NCBI GenBank assembly: GCA_016185145.1 | Contig: JACPOB010000120.1 | Span: 1-64,000, forward strand | Length of the DNA stretch: 64,000 bases | Source: Rhodospirillales bacterium | Lineage (GTDB): Bacteria > Pseudomonadota > Alphaproteobacteria > Reyranellales > Reyranellaceae | Reading direction: 5' to 3' | Shown here: positions 1 to 8,264 of the stretch, in pieces | Numbering within the stretch: position 1 is the first letter of the stretch | How the letters are laid out: every line of letters begins with the position of its first letter | Made by a program: the position numbers and the translations under genes | Notes under the pieces: generated by a model | Told to the model about the DNA's origin: nothing | Database searches by the model: none | The model's input: only the letters and a program-made list of their open reading frames with translations

Positions 1-113
1 ACAACGCTGGCGCGTTGCCCACATGCCCACAGCCGCAACAACCACAGATGATGATAGCTTGAGAAGGTCAGAGGAGAGGAACGGCCTGACTTCCAATTAA
101 CAAACCGCCCGGA

Positions 114-536
114 GTGGTCCTAACGACCGGGTCCACTTCACTACTGCAGGAAGCGTTGTTTGCGATCCACACTCGAAGACATACCTACGACCGAACCGAG
201 CTCTTCACACCATGGATGCACGCCATCGCGCGCTACAAGCTTATCGACTATTTGCGCCGCAGCAATCCGGGTTTGGGGGACGTTCCAATCGAGCATGCCA
301 GCGAACTCATGGCGCTCGCTGACCATGAAGAGGTGGAAAGCTCGATCGATCTAAAGCGACTGATGGCTCAGCTACCGCTGAAGATGCGGCGCGCTATTCA
401 GCAAGTGAAGCTGGACGGATTGAGCATAGCCGAAGCGGCGCAGCAGTCGAAGATAAGCAAGTCAGCTGTCAAAATCAGTATTCACCGTGGAATGAAAGCA
501 CTGTCGGCGGCAGTCAAGCCGGAGGGCAAATCATGA
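114..536 (+). CDS. ECF sigma factor (SigF-like), 5'-truncated
   Basis: The 140-residue product matches an extracytoplasmic-function sigma factor from late region 2 to region 4. LLQEALFAIHTRRHTYD and the following PWMHAIARYKLIDYLRR correspond to the sigma-2 segment of SigF-type factors, and LPLKMRRAIQQVKLDGLSIAEAA with a helix-turn-helix after it is sigma-4. A normal member has about 40-50 more N-terminal residues (region 2.1). Here the frame is closed by a stop at 87-89, and I could not find the missing part in any frame of bases 1-113. The only start is a GTG with no clear ribosome site. The stop overlaps the ATG of the anti-sigma gene (ATGA at 533-536), so the two were an operon. The family mediates oxidative or metal stress responses held off by the adjacent membrane protein. 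This copy is probably non-functional. Confidence 0.7.
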   Translation: MVLTTGSTSLLQEALFAIHTRRHTYDRTELFTPWMHAIARYKLIDYLRRSNPGLGDVPIEHASELMALADHEEVESSIDLKRLMAQLPLKMRRAIQQVKLDGLSIAEAAQQSKISKSAVKISIHRGMKALSAAVKPEGKS

Positions 537-1171
537 AAACAGACGATCTGATCGCGACGCTGAGCACGAATGTCGAAACCGTCGATCGGTGGCAGATGTC
601 GCGCACCTTGGCGCGAGCTGTTGCCGTTGGCGCCGCCGTCACGCTTGGCGCTGCGCTGATCGTGCTTGGTTGCCGGCCCGACATTCGAAGCGATGCGGCC
701 CTTGCCTCTCTTGTTGGCAAGCTCATTTTCGCGGCGATGGTCACGGTACTTGCCTTCATCTTCCTGATCAAGGTGGCGCGGCCGGGCGAGCAGCGGCGTG
801 GATGGGTGATCCTCGTCGCGCTGCCGTTCGTCGGTATCGTCGTGGCCTCGACCAGCCTGGCGGATGCGTCGGCGGCAGGCTGGCAACCGATGCTCATGGG
901 CGATGAATGGTGGCGGTGCCTGCTAGCCATACCGATCATCGCCGTCGTTCCCTTCGTGTTGGCGGTCGGGGCGATGCGCCAGGCGGCGCCGACGAATTTC
1001 CGGCTAGCGGGCGCGCTTGTGGGTCTGCTTGCCGGAGGCTTGAGTGCCGCGGGTTACGCCTTGCATTGTACCGCCGATTCTCTGCCATTCGTTGCGCTGT
1101 GGTACGGCGGCACCATCCTGTTGTGCACGCTCGCAGGCGCGTTGCTCGGCCCGCGCCTGTTGCGGTGGTAG
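533..1171 (+). CDS. NrsF/DUF1109 family anti-sigma factor, inner membrane
   Basis: The 212-residue protein has the length and layout of DUF1109/NrsF proteins: a short cytoplasmic N-terminus starting MKTDDLIATLSTNVE, then about six hydrophobic segments (roughly residues 28-46, 60-80, 92-110, 125-146, 158-175, 185-208). NrsF proteins hold their cognate ECF sigma factor at the membrane until stress acts on them, in Caulobacter through two conserved cysteines. Cysteines seen here include those in VLGCRP, WWRCLL, LHCTAD and LLCTLA. The ATG overlaps the sigma stop, so translation is coupled. Since the sigma gene upstream looks truncated, this anti-sigma factor may now lack a working partner. Confidence 0.8.
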   Translation: MKTDDLIATLSTNVETVDRWQMSRTLARAVAVGAAVTLGAALIVLGCRPDIRSDAALASLVGKLIFAAMVTVLAFIFLIKVARPGEQRRGWVILVALPFVGIVVASTSLADASAAGWQPMLMGDEWWRCLLAIPIIAVVPFVLAVGAMRQAAPTNFRLAGALVGLLAGGLSAAGYALHCTADSLPFVALWYGGTILLCTLAGALLGPRLLRW

Positions 1172-1495
1172 TCCGACATCGGTCCGCAGCGAGCCGGCTG
1201 GACCCACGAGCGCATCCAGCGCGATAGGCGATTCGGATACGCTCGAAAGCGCCCTTGACGCCGGCCTCCAACGTCAGATCGATGCATTCGCATTCTGCGG
1301 CCGGTGGCGGTGCGTGGGACGCCATCCGATCGAAGCCCATGAGCGAGGACGTCGTCACGCTTCTTTCGAACACCCCGCGCCTGGAAGATCGCCCTACGTG
1401 GTGCCCTCCATCTTCAGAACAGAGCGACCGATGTCGGACCAGTCAACAACCTGCTTACAACGTAATGTTGATACAGCGTGCCAAGCTGTTGAAAG
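1172..1495. other. Non-coding or decayed stretch left of the IS66 element
   Basis: I see no credible gene in these 324 bases. The open frames have no family resemblance and alternate between strands. The one structured item is a 13-base word, tccgacatcggtc, at 1172-1184 directly after the anti-sigma stop. It recurs inverted at 1426-1438 and again at 3567-3579 on the far side of the IS66 element. The last 8 bases (1488-1495) are the left target duplication of IS66. Confidence 0.5.
1488..1495. repeat. Left 8-bp target-site duplication of the IS66 element
   Basis: The bases gttgaaag lie immediately before the GTAAGCG tip at 1496 and are repeated exactly at 3484-3491 immediately after the other tip. 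Eight-base duplications are the rule for the IS66 family. Confidence 0.9.
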
Positions 1496-3483
1496 GTAAG
1501 CGTTTTACCGGCACCCTTTCGGGTTACGCGGCGAGGTCGGCCGGCTGAGGATCGGTTCGGCAGGCCCACGGCATCAGCTCGTCGAGGCGGTCGTTGGGCC
1601 ACAGGTTGACGAGGCGGCCGAGCACATCGGCGAGCCAGCGTTGAGGATCGACGCCGTTGAGCTTGGCGGTCTCGATCAGCGAGGCGACGATCGCCCAGTT
1701 GTCGGCGCCGTCGTCGTGGCCGGCGAACAGCGCATTCTTGCGGGTGAGCGCCTGGGGCCGCATGGAGCGCTCGACGATGTTGGTGTCGAGCTCGATGCGG
1801 CCGTCGTCGAGGAAGCGGATCAGGCCGTGCCAATGATTGAGGCCGTAGCGCAGCGCCTCGGCGATCTCGGCCTTGGCCGAGACGCGGGCGAGCTGTTGAT
1901 CGATGAACACTCTGAAGGCGTGCACCAGTGGCGCCGATCGGGCCTGGCGCTCGGCGCGCCGATGCTCGGCGTTGCTGCCTCTGATGGCAGCCTCGATCTC
2001 ATAGAGCGCGGCAATGCGCGCCAAGGCTTCGGTTGCGATCGGCGCGTTGCCGCCCTTGGCGATGTCGAAGAACTTGCGACGCAGATGGGCCCAGCAGAAG
2101 GCGATCACGATGCGATCCGCCGGCAGCTTCTTGTAGGGCGCGTAGCCGTCGCACTGCACGATGCCGCGATAGGTCGCGAGCAGCGCCTGCAGGTGTTCGC
2201 CGCCGCGACCTGGCGCATAGGTGTAGACGACCGCCGGCGGATCGGCGCCGGCCCACGGCCTGTCGTCGCGGGCCAAGGTCCAGAAGTAGCCCGTCTTGGT
2301 CTTGCCGCGCCCGGGATCGAGCACCGGCACCGGCGTCTCGTCGACCGCCAGCTTGGCCGAGCCGAGCAGCGCCTGTTTGAGCCGCCCGTACAGCGGCATC
2401 AGCTCGGCCGCCGCGTAGCCGACCCAGAAGGCCAGCGTCGAGCGATCCAGGTCGATGCCCTGGGTGGCCAGCATCTGGGCCTGACGGTAGAGCGGCAGAT
2501 GCCAGCCGTACTTGGCCACCAGCACCGAGGCGACCATGGCCTCGCTCGGCAGGCCCGAGCGGATCAGATGATCGGGCGCCGGCGCCTGGCTGATCTTCTC
2601 GCACGCCCGGCAGACGAGCTTGGGGCGATGCGTGACGATCACCCGATACTGCGCCGGGATGACGTCGAGACGCTCTGCCGTCTCCTCGCCGATCGCCTGC
2701 ATCGGCGCCCGGCAGCACGGGCAGTCGGTGTCGTCGGGTGCAATCGTGCGGTGGAGGCGCGGCAAGTGCGCGGGCAGCGCGCCGCGATTGATCCTGCGAC
2801 GACGATCGCCGCTTGGCGGGGGCGTGCCGGCGGCCTTGGCGACCACCGCCTCGCTCTTGGCGAGAGCCTGTTCGATGTCCTCCAGCGCCAGGGCCAGCTG
2901 ATCCGGGTCAAGCTTGGACAGCCGCTCGCTCTTGGAGCCGTACAGCGCATTGTTGGCCTGGCGCAGCAGGCGGTGAAGGCGGGCGTTCTGCTCGATCGCC
3001 CGATCGCGCCGCAGCGTGCGCAGCACCAGCTCGACCAGGCGACGCTCGGCACCCGCCGGAATGCGGACCACGACGCTGCCCAGCACGATCTCGATCGGCT
3101 CCGCCCGCCCGCCGCGCGAGGCCTTCCCGGCTTGCGGCGTCGGGCAGACAACCGCCGGCACGAAGCCCGGCCCCTCCTCGCACGGCAGCGCGAAGTGCCC
3201 GTCCTTCGCCGCCCGGATCCAGTTCGACAGATGCTGCGGCGCCAGGTCGTGCCGGCGCGCCACCTCGGCGATCACCGCACCGGGCGCAACCGCCTCCGCA
3301 ACCACGCGACCCTTCTCCGCCGTCGTCCAGCGCCGCCGCCGCACGATCCCCGACTGCAGCTGCCCGCGAACCCGCCGCCCGTCGTCACTAATGTCGACCA
3401 TATATGACACACGATCCCAAACTCTCGAGCGTCATGGCCCATCAGACACGAAGATCACAAGGTGGGATCAGCACACCGCTTAC
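1496..3483 (-). mobile_element. IS66-family insertion sequence, complete ends
   Basis: The element is 1988 bp. Its left end reads GTAAGCGTTTTACCGG and its right end, reverse-complemented, reads GTAAGCGGTGTGCTGA. They share the GTAAGCG tip typical of IS66 plus scattered matches further in. Both ends abut an exact 8-bp direct repeat (gttgaaag), so the boundaries are certain and the insertion has not rearranged since. Inside is one long reading frame on the minus strand instead of the usual tnpA, tnpB and tnpC. Standard IS66 elements are about 2.5 kb, so this one is about 0.5 kb short, matching the absence of tnpB. Confidence 0.93.
1524..3410 (-). CDS. IS66 transposase, TnpA-TnpC fusion without TnpB
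   Basis: The 628-residue product joins two normally separate IS66 proteins. Residues about 20-135 are TnpA-like, with a helix-turn-helix in RRRRWTTAEKGRVVAEAV and HDLAPQHLSNWIRAAK and a typical TnpA tail ending RRLVELVLRTLRR. From about residue 140 the chain continues directly as TnpC: the ALYGSKSERLSKLDPDQLAL block, a zinc-ribbon-like CPCC...CRAC region, then the DDE transposase core with AVDETPVPVLDPG, VVQCDGYAPYKKL-type sequence and a terminal WLADVLGRL segment. TnpB and most of the TnpC leading coiled coil are absent. The start is GTG at 3410 or ATG at 3401. Transposition activity is uncertain because standard IS66 elements also use TnpB. An internal in-frame deletion or a natural subgroup layout could each explain this. 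Confidence 0.88.
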   Translation of the reverse strand: MSYMVDISDDGRRVRGQLQSGIVRRRRWTTAEKGRVVAEAVAPGAVIAEVARRHDLAPQHLSNWIRAAKDGHFALPCEEGPGFVPAVVCPTPQAGKASRGGRAEPIEIVLGSVVVRIPAGAERRLVELVLRTLRRDRAIEQNARLHRLLRQANNALYGSKSERLSKLDPDQLALALEDIEQALAKSEAVVAKAAGTPPPSGDRRRRINRGALPAHLPRLHRTIAPDDTDCPCCRAPMQAIGEETAERLDVIPAQYRVIVTHRPKLVCRACEKISQAPAPDHLIRSGLPSEAMVASVLVAKYGWHLPLYRQAQMLATQGIDLDRSTLAFWVGYAAAELMPLYGRLKQALLGSAKLAVDETPVPVLDPGRGKTKTGYFWTLARDDRPWAGADPPAVVYTYAPGRGGEHLQALLATYRGIVQCDGYAPYKKLPADRIVIAFCWAHLRRKFFDIAKGGNAPIATEALARIAALYEIEAAIRGSNAEHRRAERQARSAPLVHAFRVFIDQQLARVSAKAEIAEALRYGLNHWHGLIRFLDDGRIELDTNIVERSMRPQALTRKNALFAGHDDGADNWAIVASLIETAKLNGVDPQRWLADVLGRLVNLWPNDRLDELMPWACRTDPQPADLAA

Positions 3484-3491
3484 GTTGAAAG
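3484..3491. repeat. Right 8-bp target-site duplication of the IS66 element
   Basis: This is the exact copy of gttgaaag at 1488-1495 and follows the CGCTTAC tip that ends at 3483. Confidence 0.9.
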
Positions 3492-4105
3492 CGCCTGTTG
3501 CCAAGCCCGCAGGCCTCGAAGACGGACGGTACAGCGCCAACACGAAGCTCGGAAGTAATCGCCTCTTCCGACATCGGTCGGGCGCGAATAGAGCAGCCCC
3601 GCCTGGAGCAGAACGCCCTGTGAAGGCTCGACTGGTTGCCCCGAGTAGTGACCAAACGGCTACCGTGGGGCGGCTGGCAACTCGGCAGATCTTCGACCCA
3701 GTGGCGCTGCACCTGGGCGGTGAAGAGCGACCGGGACCCGCTACCTCAACGGCATCTGGCGGTTGCCGGCGGAGCGCTGGCAGCTTGGCTCAGCCTCAGC
3801 GCGCCGTATGCCGACCGTATGTCTGGCCAAACTTCCGCACCGCAGGTGGGCTATCCGACGCCGAGAGTCCCGCTTGTCCCGCTAGGGCGGACTGCTACGA
3901 TTCGTTCGTAGCAGCGTTGGAACGTGCCCTGTTACGGGCTTTCTGGTGGCGATGCTCCGTCCGACTGGGGGCACCATTGCCAAGATGGGCAAGCGTGCCA
4001 AGGTAAGTTACCGACTGACGTTTTGCCGGTTTCGACTAACCCCTGGCTAACGAACCCTGCGGAAGACCGGTAAATCATGGCGGAAAATATTGTTCGAACC
4101 ATCTC
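3492..4105. other. Unrecognised, probably decayed stretch
   Basis: About 0.6 kb with no frame I can tie to a family. Frames on both strands lack the GC3 pattern of neighbouring genes and ribosome sites. A 13-base word shared with 1172-1184 and 1426-1438 (inverted) occurs at 3567-3579. Base composition is less GC-rich than the flanking core genes. This and the nearby elements suggest a mobile-element landing zone with eroded genes. Confidence 0.4.
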
Positions 4106-4141
4106 TTGACGGAGAACATTGGCCAGCAGCATCCTAGGTAT

Positions 4142-4477
4142 GTGCTACGCGCTAGGTTCCTACTCGCAAGACTTCGCCTGCGGCAGTCTGTGGCGGCGCT
4201 GTGCTTGCTGTCTGTCGCATTTGCTGCGGCATTCCACATTTTCGTGCCAAGTGGGACAGCGTGGCACACCAGGAGTGAGCTGGGAGTTTATGCCGATTCT
4301 GACCACAAGGAGCCTTGCTCGGATCAGCTGATCGAAAGATGTCACGTACATGTATGCGCGGTGATCGCGTCTTCCGACGTCCAAGTAGATCCGCACCATG
4401 AGCAAGCATCGCCGCTAGCGGCGGGTCCTCTTGTATCCTTCCAGCCCAAGATGACTGGGCCTCCGCCCAAAGCCTGA
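4142..4477 (+). CDS. Small His/Cys-containing single-span protein, unknown
   Basis: I do not recognise this gene by name. A short basic N-terminus precedes one hydrophobic segment (SVAALCLLSVAFAAAFHIF), which may be a signal anchor. A hydrophilic outside-facing part follows with CSDQLIERCHVHVCAV, then histidines (DPHHEQA), and a proline-rich end reading GPPPKA. Small exported proteins with a CHxC-type motif and a terminal GPPPKA-like tail occur near metal-resistance genes in proteobacteria, so a metal-related role is a possibility, not a conclusion. A TTG at 4106 in the same frame would add 12 residues. No neighbour helps, as it stands alone in a decayed region. It may itself be a survivor without its operon. 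Confidence 0.4.
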   Translation: MLRARFLLARLRLRQSVAALCLLSVAFAAAFHIFVPSGTAWHTRSELGVYADSDHKEPCSDQLIERCHVHVCAVIASSDVQVDPHHEQASPLAAGPLVSFQPKMTGPPPKA

Positions 4478-4963
4478 CCTGACCGTTGTTTGTGCTTCCC
4501 GTGTCGTGTCCGATGCGGGTCGCTGAATGTCGAGATCAGGGTATCGATGTCTTGCCTAGAATGGCGCGGTGATGGCGCGTTGCGCGTCCTCGCGACACGC
4601 TTATTTGGCCCGGGATTCCGGTGCCGAGAGGGTAATTGCGGCTGCCTACCTGATCTCGCACGCCATGTCGAAGGTGCGCGCTACGATGGCTTGGGAGTCA
4701 TGGGTCGATTGTCTCCGCCAACTCAACCTTCTCCGATTCCCGATGAATTGGAGGTGACCGCTGAGGAGACGGCGCTGTTCGCCCCAAGCTTCAACGCCAG
4801 CCGTGACAAGTGGCCGACATCCGAAAGGACTTGTGGTGACGCTGGGAGCCGAGTTCCGATCTGGCTCAGACAGTTTCGCCCTTTGTGCATGCTTCAGTTG
4901 AATGAAGTTCATTGGTTAGCCCAGAAGAACGATCTGCAGGTAACTTAGCAAAGGAGCAGAGTG
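4478..4963. other. Unrecognised stretch before the IS1182 remnant
   Basis: Nearly 0.5 kb with only short open frames, none with family resemblance, a convincing start or codon use like the neighbours. I see no tRNA-like fold and no strong hairpin followed by a T run. Confidence 0.4.
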
Positions 4964-5125
4964 ATGAAGAAATCGTCACTTACAATCGCGGCATCGAGAT
5001 TCGTCGCGGACGCCGCGCTTGCGCCGACGTTCGCGTCGGCGCTCGCAATCTCAGAGTTTATGATCTCTTTCGAGTGTTGGTCATGGGCAGATGAGTCGAT
5101 GGGTCGAGAGGAGGCATCGCCATGA
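4964..5125 (+). CDS. Short ORF beginning with a signal-peptide-like segment
   Basis: A clear ribosome site (aaaggagcag) lies 6-12 bases before an ATG whose product begins MKKSSLTIAASRFVADAALA and continues PTFASALA, the look of a Sec signal peptide. After about 30 residues the resemblance to a secreted protein stops, and the frame ends at 5123-5125, overlapping the ATG chosen for the IS1182-type transposase. The likeliest reading is the 5' end of an exported-protein gene whose remainder was lost when the transposase fragment arrived. It could also be a chance frame. Confidence 0.3.
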   Translation: MKKSSLTIAASRFVADAALAPTFASALAISEFMISFECWSWADESMGREEASP

Positions 5126-5796
5126 TCGAAGACGCCAAGGAATCATTCGGGGGACTGGCACGGCAGAATACGCCAATACGGGATTCTCTCGTGGTGCAGT
5201 ACGTGGAAGCGCAGCGGAACGCCGTTGTGTTCGAGCGTTTCGAACTCGATGCGCTGATAGGAGCGGGTCATCCGGCACGAGTTGTGTGGTCCTACGTACA
5301 GCAGGTCGATCTGTCGGGTCTGCTCGAGTGGATACGGGCGGGGACCCATACCCCGGGCCAACCGCCGCCGGACCCGAGAGTGGTATTGGCCTTGTGGCTG
5401 TACGCCTGCATCGAAGGGGTTGGCAGTGCGCGACAGCTCGAGCGTTTGTCCGAAACGCATCGTGGCTTCCGCTGGCTGCGCGGCGGTGTGCCACTGAACT
5501 ATCAGCTTCTGTCGGACTTCCGCTGGCAAGCAGCGGTTGTGGTGGACCGACTGCTGTCGCAGGGCGTTGCGACACTGTGGTCGGAGGGCCTGGTGAGCCT
5601 GGCTTCGCTGAACGATGACGGCATCCGCATCCGTGCATCGACCAGTACCTCGAGCTTCCGCAGGTTGGCGACGCTGGAGCGCCTGCTGGAGGAGGCCGCA
5701 GAGCGCATCGCGCGGCTGCGGCAGGAAATCGATGGTGGCCCCGATATTTCGAACCGCCGCATGCGGGCGGCCCGCGAACGTGCCCTGCGGGAATAG
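5122..5796 (+). pseudogene. IS1182-type transposase, C-terminal half missing
   Basis: The 224 residues correspond to the N-terminal DUF772 domain of IS1182-family transposases: VVFERFELDALIGAGHPARVV, PPDPRVVLALWLYACIEGVG, YQLLSDFRW. The start of the catalytic domain follows with LNDDGIRIRASTSTSSFRR, the first DDE aspartate region, then a charged helix that stops at ARERALRE. Full-length members run to about 450-500 residues, so the second aspartate and the glutamate are gone and the protein cannot catalyse transposition. No inverted-repeat ends are visible. The family-matching part may begin slightly downstream of the ATG at 5122. The remnant is cut close to the terminator of the convergent porin gene. 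Confidence 0.8.
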
Positions 5797-5806
5797 TGCG
5801 AACGGA

Positions 5807-5838
5807 GGAGAGAGCAGACCGATAGGTCCGCTCTCTCC
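5807..5838 (-). terminator. Hairpin at the 3' end of the porin gene
   Basis: A 14-bp stem with one mismatch (ggagagagcagacc / ggtccgctctctcc) and a gata loop starts 17 bases beyond the porin stop. No strong T run follows in either direction, so it may act as a bidirectional or 3'-protecting hairpin. Confidence 0.55.
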
Positions 5839-5855
5839 ATTTGCTCGATCCGCGC

Positions 5856-7250
5856 CTAGAAGCGCAGATCCATGCCGAGCAGAAGCGCCCAGCTGTTGCC
5901 ACTGACAGCATTGGTCGGGCCCGACGCGTTGAACATCACCCCGCCGCCGGTCAGCTTCACGCCCGGTCCAAGCGCGTAATTGACGCCGATTTCCCATTTG
6001 TTGACGGTCTCAGAGCCGAACAGCAACGAGGTCGCGGGGTTGCCGTTGAAGCAGGTGCTGTTCACGCCCGGGACACCGCCGCAGCCGGCGGTGTTTAAGG
6101 TCTGAGCGAAGAAGCCGCTTTGGTTATTGAGCGCCGTGATGCTGGCCGAGCCGTTACCGTTGGTGTTGTAGAAGCCGGCCCACATGAACGACATCTGCCA
6201 CGGACCGGTCTCGTACATAAGACCGGCAGTGTAGAAGCGGGTGTCGTTGTTGACGCCGGTGTAGTAGTTGGCACCGTAGCCGTTGTTGTCCCATCCGACC
6301 GCACCGCCGACGGTGAAGCCAGCATAACCGAACTGCGCGCCGACCACCCACTGCTTCCAGGGGCCGAGGTTGGCGCCCGTCGCGATATTGGAGCCGACCC
6401 CCGGGTTGAAGGCTGGGACGAAGTTCGCGTAGGCGAACGCACCGTACAGAGCGACGGTGAAGTCACCGAACTTGTTCAGGTAGTTGGCGCCGATATCGAA
6501 CAGATCCTGCCAAGTGCTATCAGCGGTAGGGCAGTTGCCGATATTGGCAGGACCTTGAAAGCCGCACGAGCCGGCATTTTGGGTACCCAATATACCGGTG
6601 ACGGCCTGGGCGCCGGCTGGAGTGGTGGACAATTTGGGAGAATAACCGACACCGATCTGCAGGCCCTGGAAGCGCGGCGTGAAGTAGTTGATGCGGTTGG
6701 TATCCTGCCAGATAGGCGCGATGGTCGTCGCCATCGTACGGCCGTAGGCCTTGTTGTTGAACATCATGGCCGCATTGGCCCAATTGTGGTTGTGCTGGAT
6801 GGCGCCCCAGCCGATCAGGGCAGACGGCGTGCCGTAGTACATTCGATAGGACGCCGCGTCGCGGGCGCCCATCTCGACACGGCCCCAGTCGCCGAAGGCG
6901 AAGATGAAGGCTTCGTCGATCGTCTGGTTGGCGCCGGGGTTGACACCGGCAAGGCCGGCCCCGGTGCTCGGGTTCCACGCTTCGAGTTCCACGAGCACGC
7001 CGACCGACGTGCCGTTGTCGAGCTTGGTCTGGCCGGTAAAGTGGATTTCGCCCTCTTGCGTGAAGGCAAACCCCCTGTAAGTGGTGAGGGACCCGTTGAA
7101 CGCATACGTCGAATCCACGTTTCCGGCCAGAGCATAGAAGGTATAATAACCTCCAATGCCGATCTTGATTGGATCGGCTGCCATGGCCGGGGCGGCCATC
7201 ACTCCGCCGACGACCAAGGCGGTCGAGCCGAGTAGAAGCTTCTTCATCAT
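5856..7250 (-). CDS. Outer-membrane porin, alphaproteobacterial type
   Basis: The 464-residue product opens with a clean signal peptide (MMKKLLLGSTALVVGGVMAA, cleavage after AMAA) followed by ADPIKIGIGGYYTFYAL, a first beta strand typical of alphaproteobacterial porins. The body alternates aromatic and glycine-rich strands (FTQEGEIHFTGQTKLDNG, VEMGARDAAS, WQDLFDIGANY). It ends in the outer-membrane targeting strand SWALLLGMDLRF with terminal phenylalanine. The role would be general diffusion of small solutes as a trimer. Two cysteine pairs lie in presumed outer loops (GSCGFQG...GNC and AGCGG...STC). The start is ATG 7250 or the adjacent ATG 7247, behind gagaggga. The upstream frame to 7364 lacks a plausible signal peptide and is rejected. 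It is monocistronic, with a hairpin downstream. Confidence 0.92.
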   Translation of the reverse strand: MMKKLLLGSTALVVGGVMAAPAMAADPIKIGIGGYYTFYALAGNVDSTYAFNGSLTTYRGFAFTQEGEIHFTGQTKLDNGTSVGVLVELEAWNPSTGAGLAGVNPGANQTIDEAFIFAFGDWGRVEMGARDAASYRMYYGTPSALIGWGAIQHNHNWANAAMMFNNKAYGRTMATTIAPIWQDTNRINYFTPRFQGLQIGVGYSPKLSTTPAGAQAVTGILGTQNAGSCGFQGPANIGNCPTADSTWQDLFDIGANYLNKFGDFTVALYGAFAYANFVPAFNPGVGSNIATGANLGPWKQWVVGAQFGYAGFTVGGAVGWDNNGYGANYYTGVNNDTRFYTAGLMYETGPWQMSFMWAGFYNTNGNGSASITALNNQSGFFAQTLNTAGCGGVPGVNSTCFNGNPATSLLFGSETVNKWEIGVNYALGPGVKLTGGGVMFNASGPTNAVSGNSWALLLGMDLRF

Positions 7251-7669
7251 TCTCCCTCTCTCATTGATCAGAGACTGGTACGTACCAAAAGGCCTGTCCG
7301 ACCGGCGGAAGTGGAAGCCCGATAACTCGGCGACACACGGACCCCGCCAATACGGCCGCGCCAATAGAACACTTAGGCCAAACGAGGGTCAAGAAATGGA
7401 CGCGCCAGCGCACGATTCTCCCCGCACCTGTGGCGTCTTTGTCACAATTTACGCAATGATTCCGACGCTCACGGAGCGCGTCCGCTATAGGAATCGTGCG
7501 CAAATGGTCATTTTAAGTCCTGATAAAATACTATATCCGATTACTTAAGTCTCTTAAAAGAACTATCAGTGATGCGCCATCCCGCCCCTTGTGTTTCCGA
7601 TGACCTCGCGCTTTAGGTGCAACCCACGGCTATGATATCTTCATCAAATGAACTGATGGAAAGGCTGCA
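7251..7669. promoter_or_regulatory. Divergent promoter region, porin and DUF3576 gene
   Basis: These 419 bases hold no gene. The part around 7505-7570 is distinctly AT-rich (taaaatactatatccgatta) against the GC-rich background, as expected for promoters. Exact -35/-10 elements could not be assigned with confidence. Confidence 0.4.
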
Positions 7670-8239
7670 ATGCCGGGTTCGCCCAATTCCGCCCTTGTAA
7701 CTGTAATTTACGTTGGCTTGCTGGCTCTCGGCTTGTCGGCCTGCGGGAATCCCGATGCGGTGAGGGAAGACGATCGCCGGCATGGTACGTCCGGCGACGT
7801 GAAGCGTCAGATCAACCAGGGTCTGGGCGGGCGGGGCCGTGAGGATGGAAGCCTGTTCGGCCCGGGCGGCCTGTTCGGCTCCAAGCCCAAGGAACAGGCA
7901 GATGCCGGCACAGGCGTGGCGGTGAACGCCTATCTGTGGCGCGCCTCGCTCGACACCATCAATTTCATCCCGCTGGTCTCGGCCGATCCGTTCGGCGGGG
8001 TCATCATCACCGACTGGTACACCCCGGCCGAGACGCCCAATGAGCGCATGAAGGTCCAGGTCACCATCCTCGATCGCGAATTGCGGGCCGACGGCGTGCG
8101 CGTCTCGGTGTTCAAGCAGCAGACCTCGGCCCGGGGCGGCAACTGGGTCGACGCCCAGGTCGATCCGCGGACCAACATCGACATCGAGAACGCCATCCTT
8201 ACGCGGGCGCGCCAGCTTCGCATCGCTGGCGGTTCCTGA
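7670..8239 (+). CDS. DUF3576 domain lipoprotein
   Basis: The 189-residue protein has a lipobox (LALGLSACGN, Cys25) that should anchor it to a membrane after signal peptidase II processing. From about residue 75 it has the DUF3576 domain: VNAYLWRASLDTINFIPL, SADPFGGVIITDWYTP and FKQQTS...WVDAQVDP. The gene sits directly upstream of leuS, a recurrent alphaproteobacterial arrangement. Function is unknown; an envelope role is inferred from the lipid anchor and the nearby lipoprotein-rich neighbourhoods in relatives. ATG 7670 lies behind ggaaagg. A strong rho-independent terminator follows 26 bp after the stop, so it is transcribed apart from leuS. Confidence 0.85.
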   Translation: MPGSPNSALVTVIYVGLLALGLSACGNPDAVREDDRRHGTSGDVKRQINQGLGGRGREDGSLFGPGGLFGSKPKEQADAGTGVAVNAYLWRASLDTINFIPLVSADPFGGVIITDWYTPAETPNERMKVQVTILDRELRADGVRVSVFKQQTSARGGNWVDAQVDPRTNIDIENAILTRARQLRIAGGS

Positions 8240-8264
8240 CGTCGCGCTACAACGCTTGACGATC

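Noticed and set aside
1255..1495. Small heat-shock-like or other gene left of IS66
   Set aside because: A brief GFDRMAS-like match on the minus strand is too short, and the rest of the frame has no similarity.
1641..3407. Long plus-strand frame of 588 codons opposite the IS66 transposase
   Set aside because: It mirrors the minus-strand transposase codons and has no family resemblance; GC-rich genes produce long antisense frames.
4490..4948. 152-codon plus-strand ORF
   Set aside because: Start without a ribosome site, erratic codon use and no family; treated as non-coding.
5122..5796. Intact IS1182 element
   Set aside because: The transposase lacks its C-terminal half and no inverted-repeat ends or target duplications could be found.
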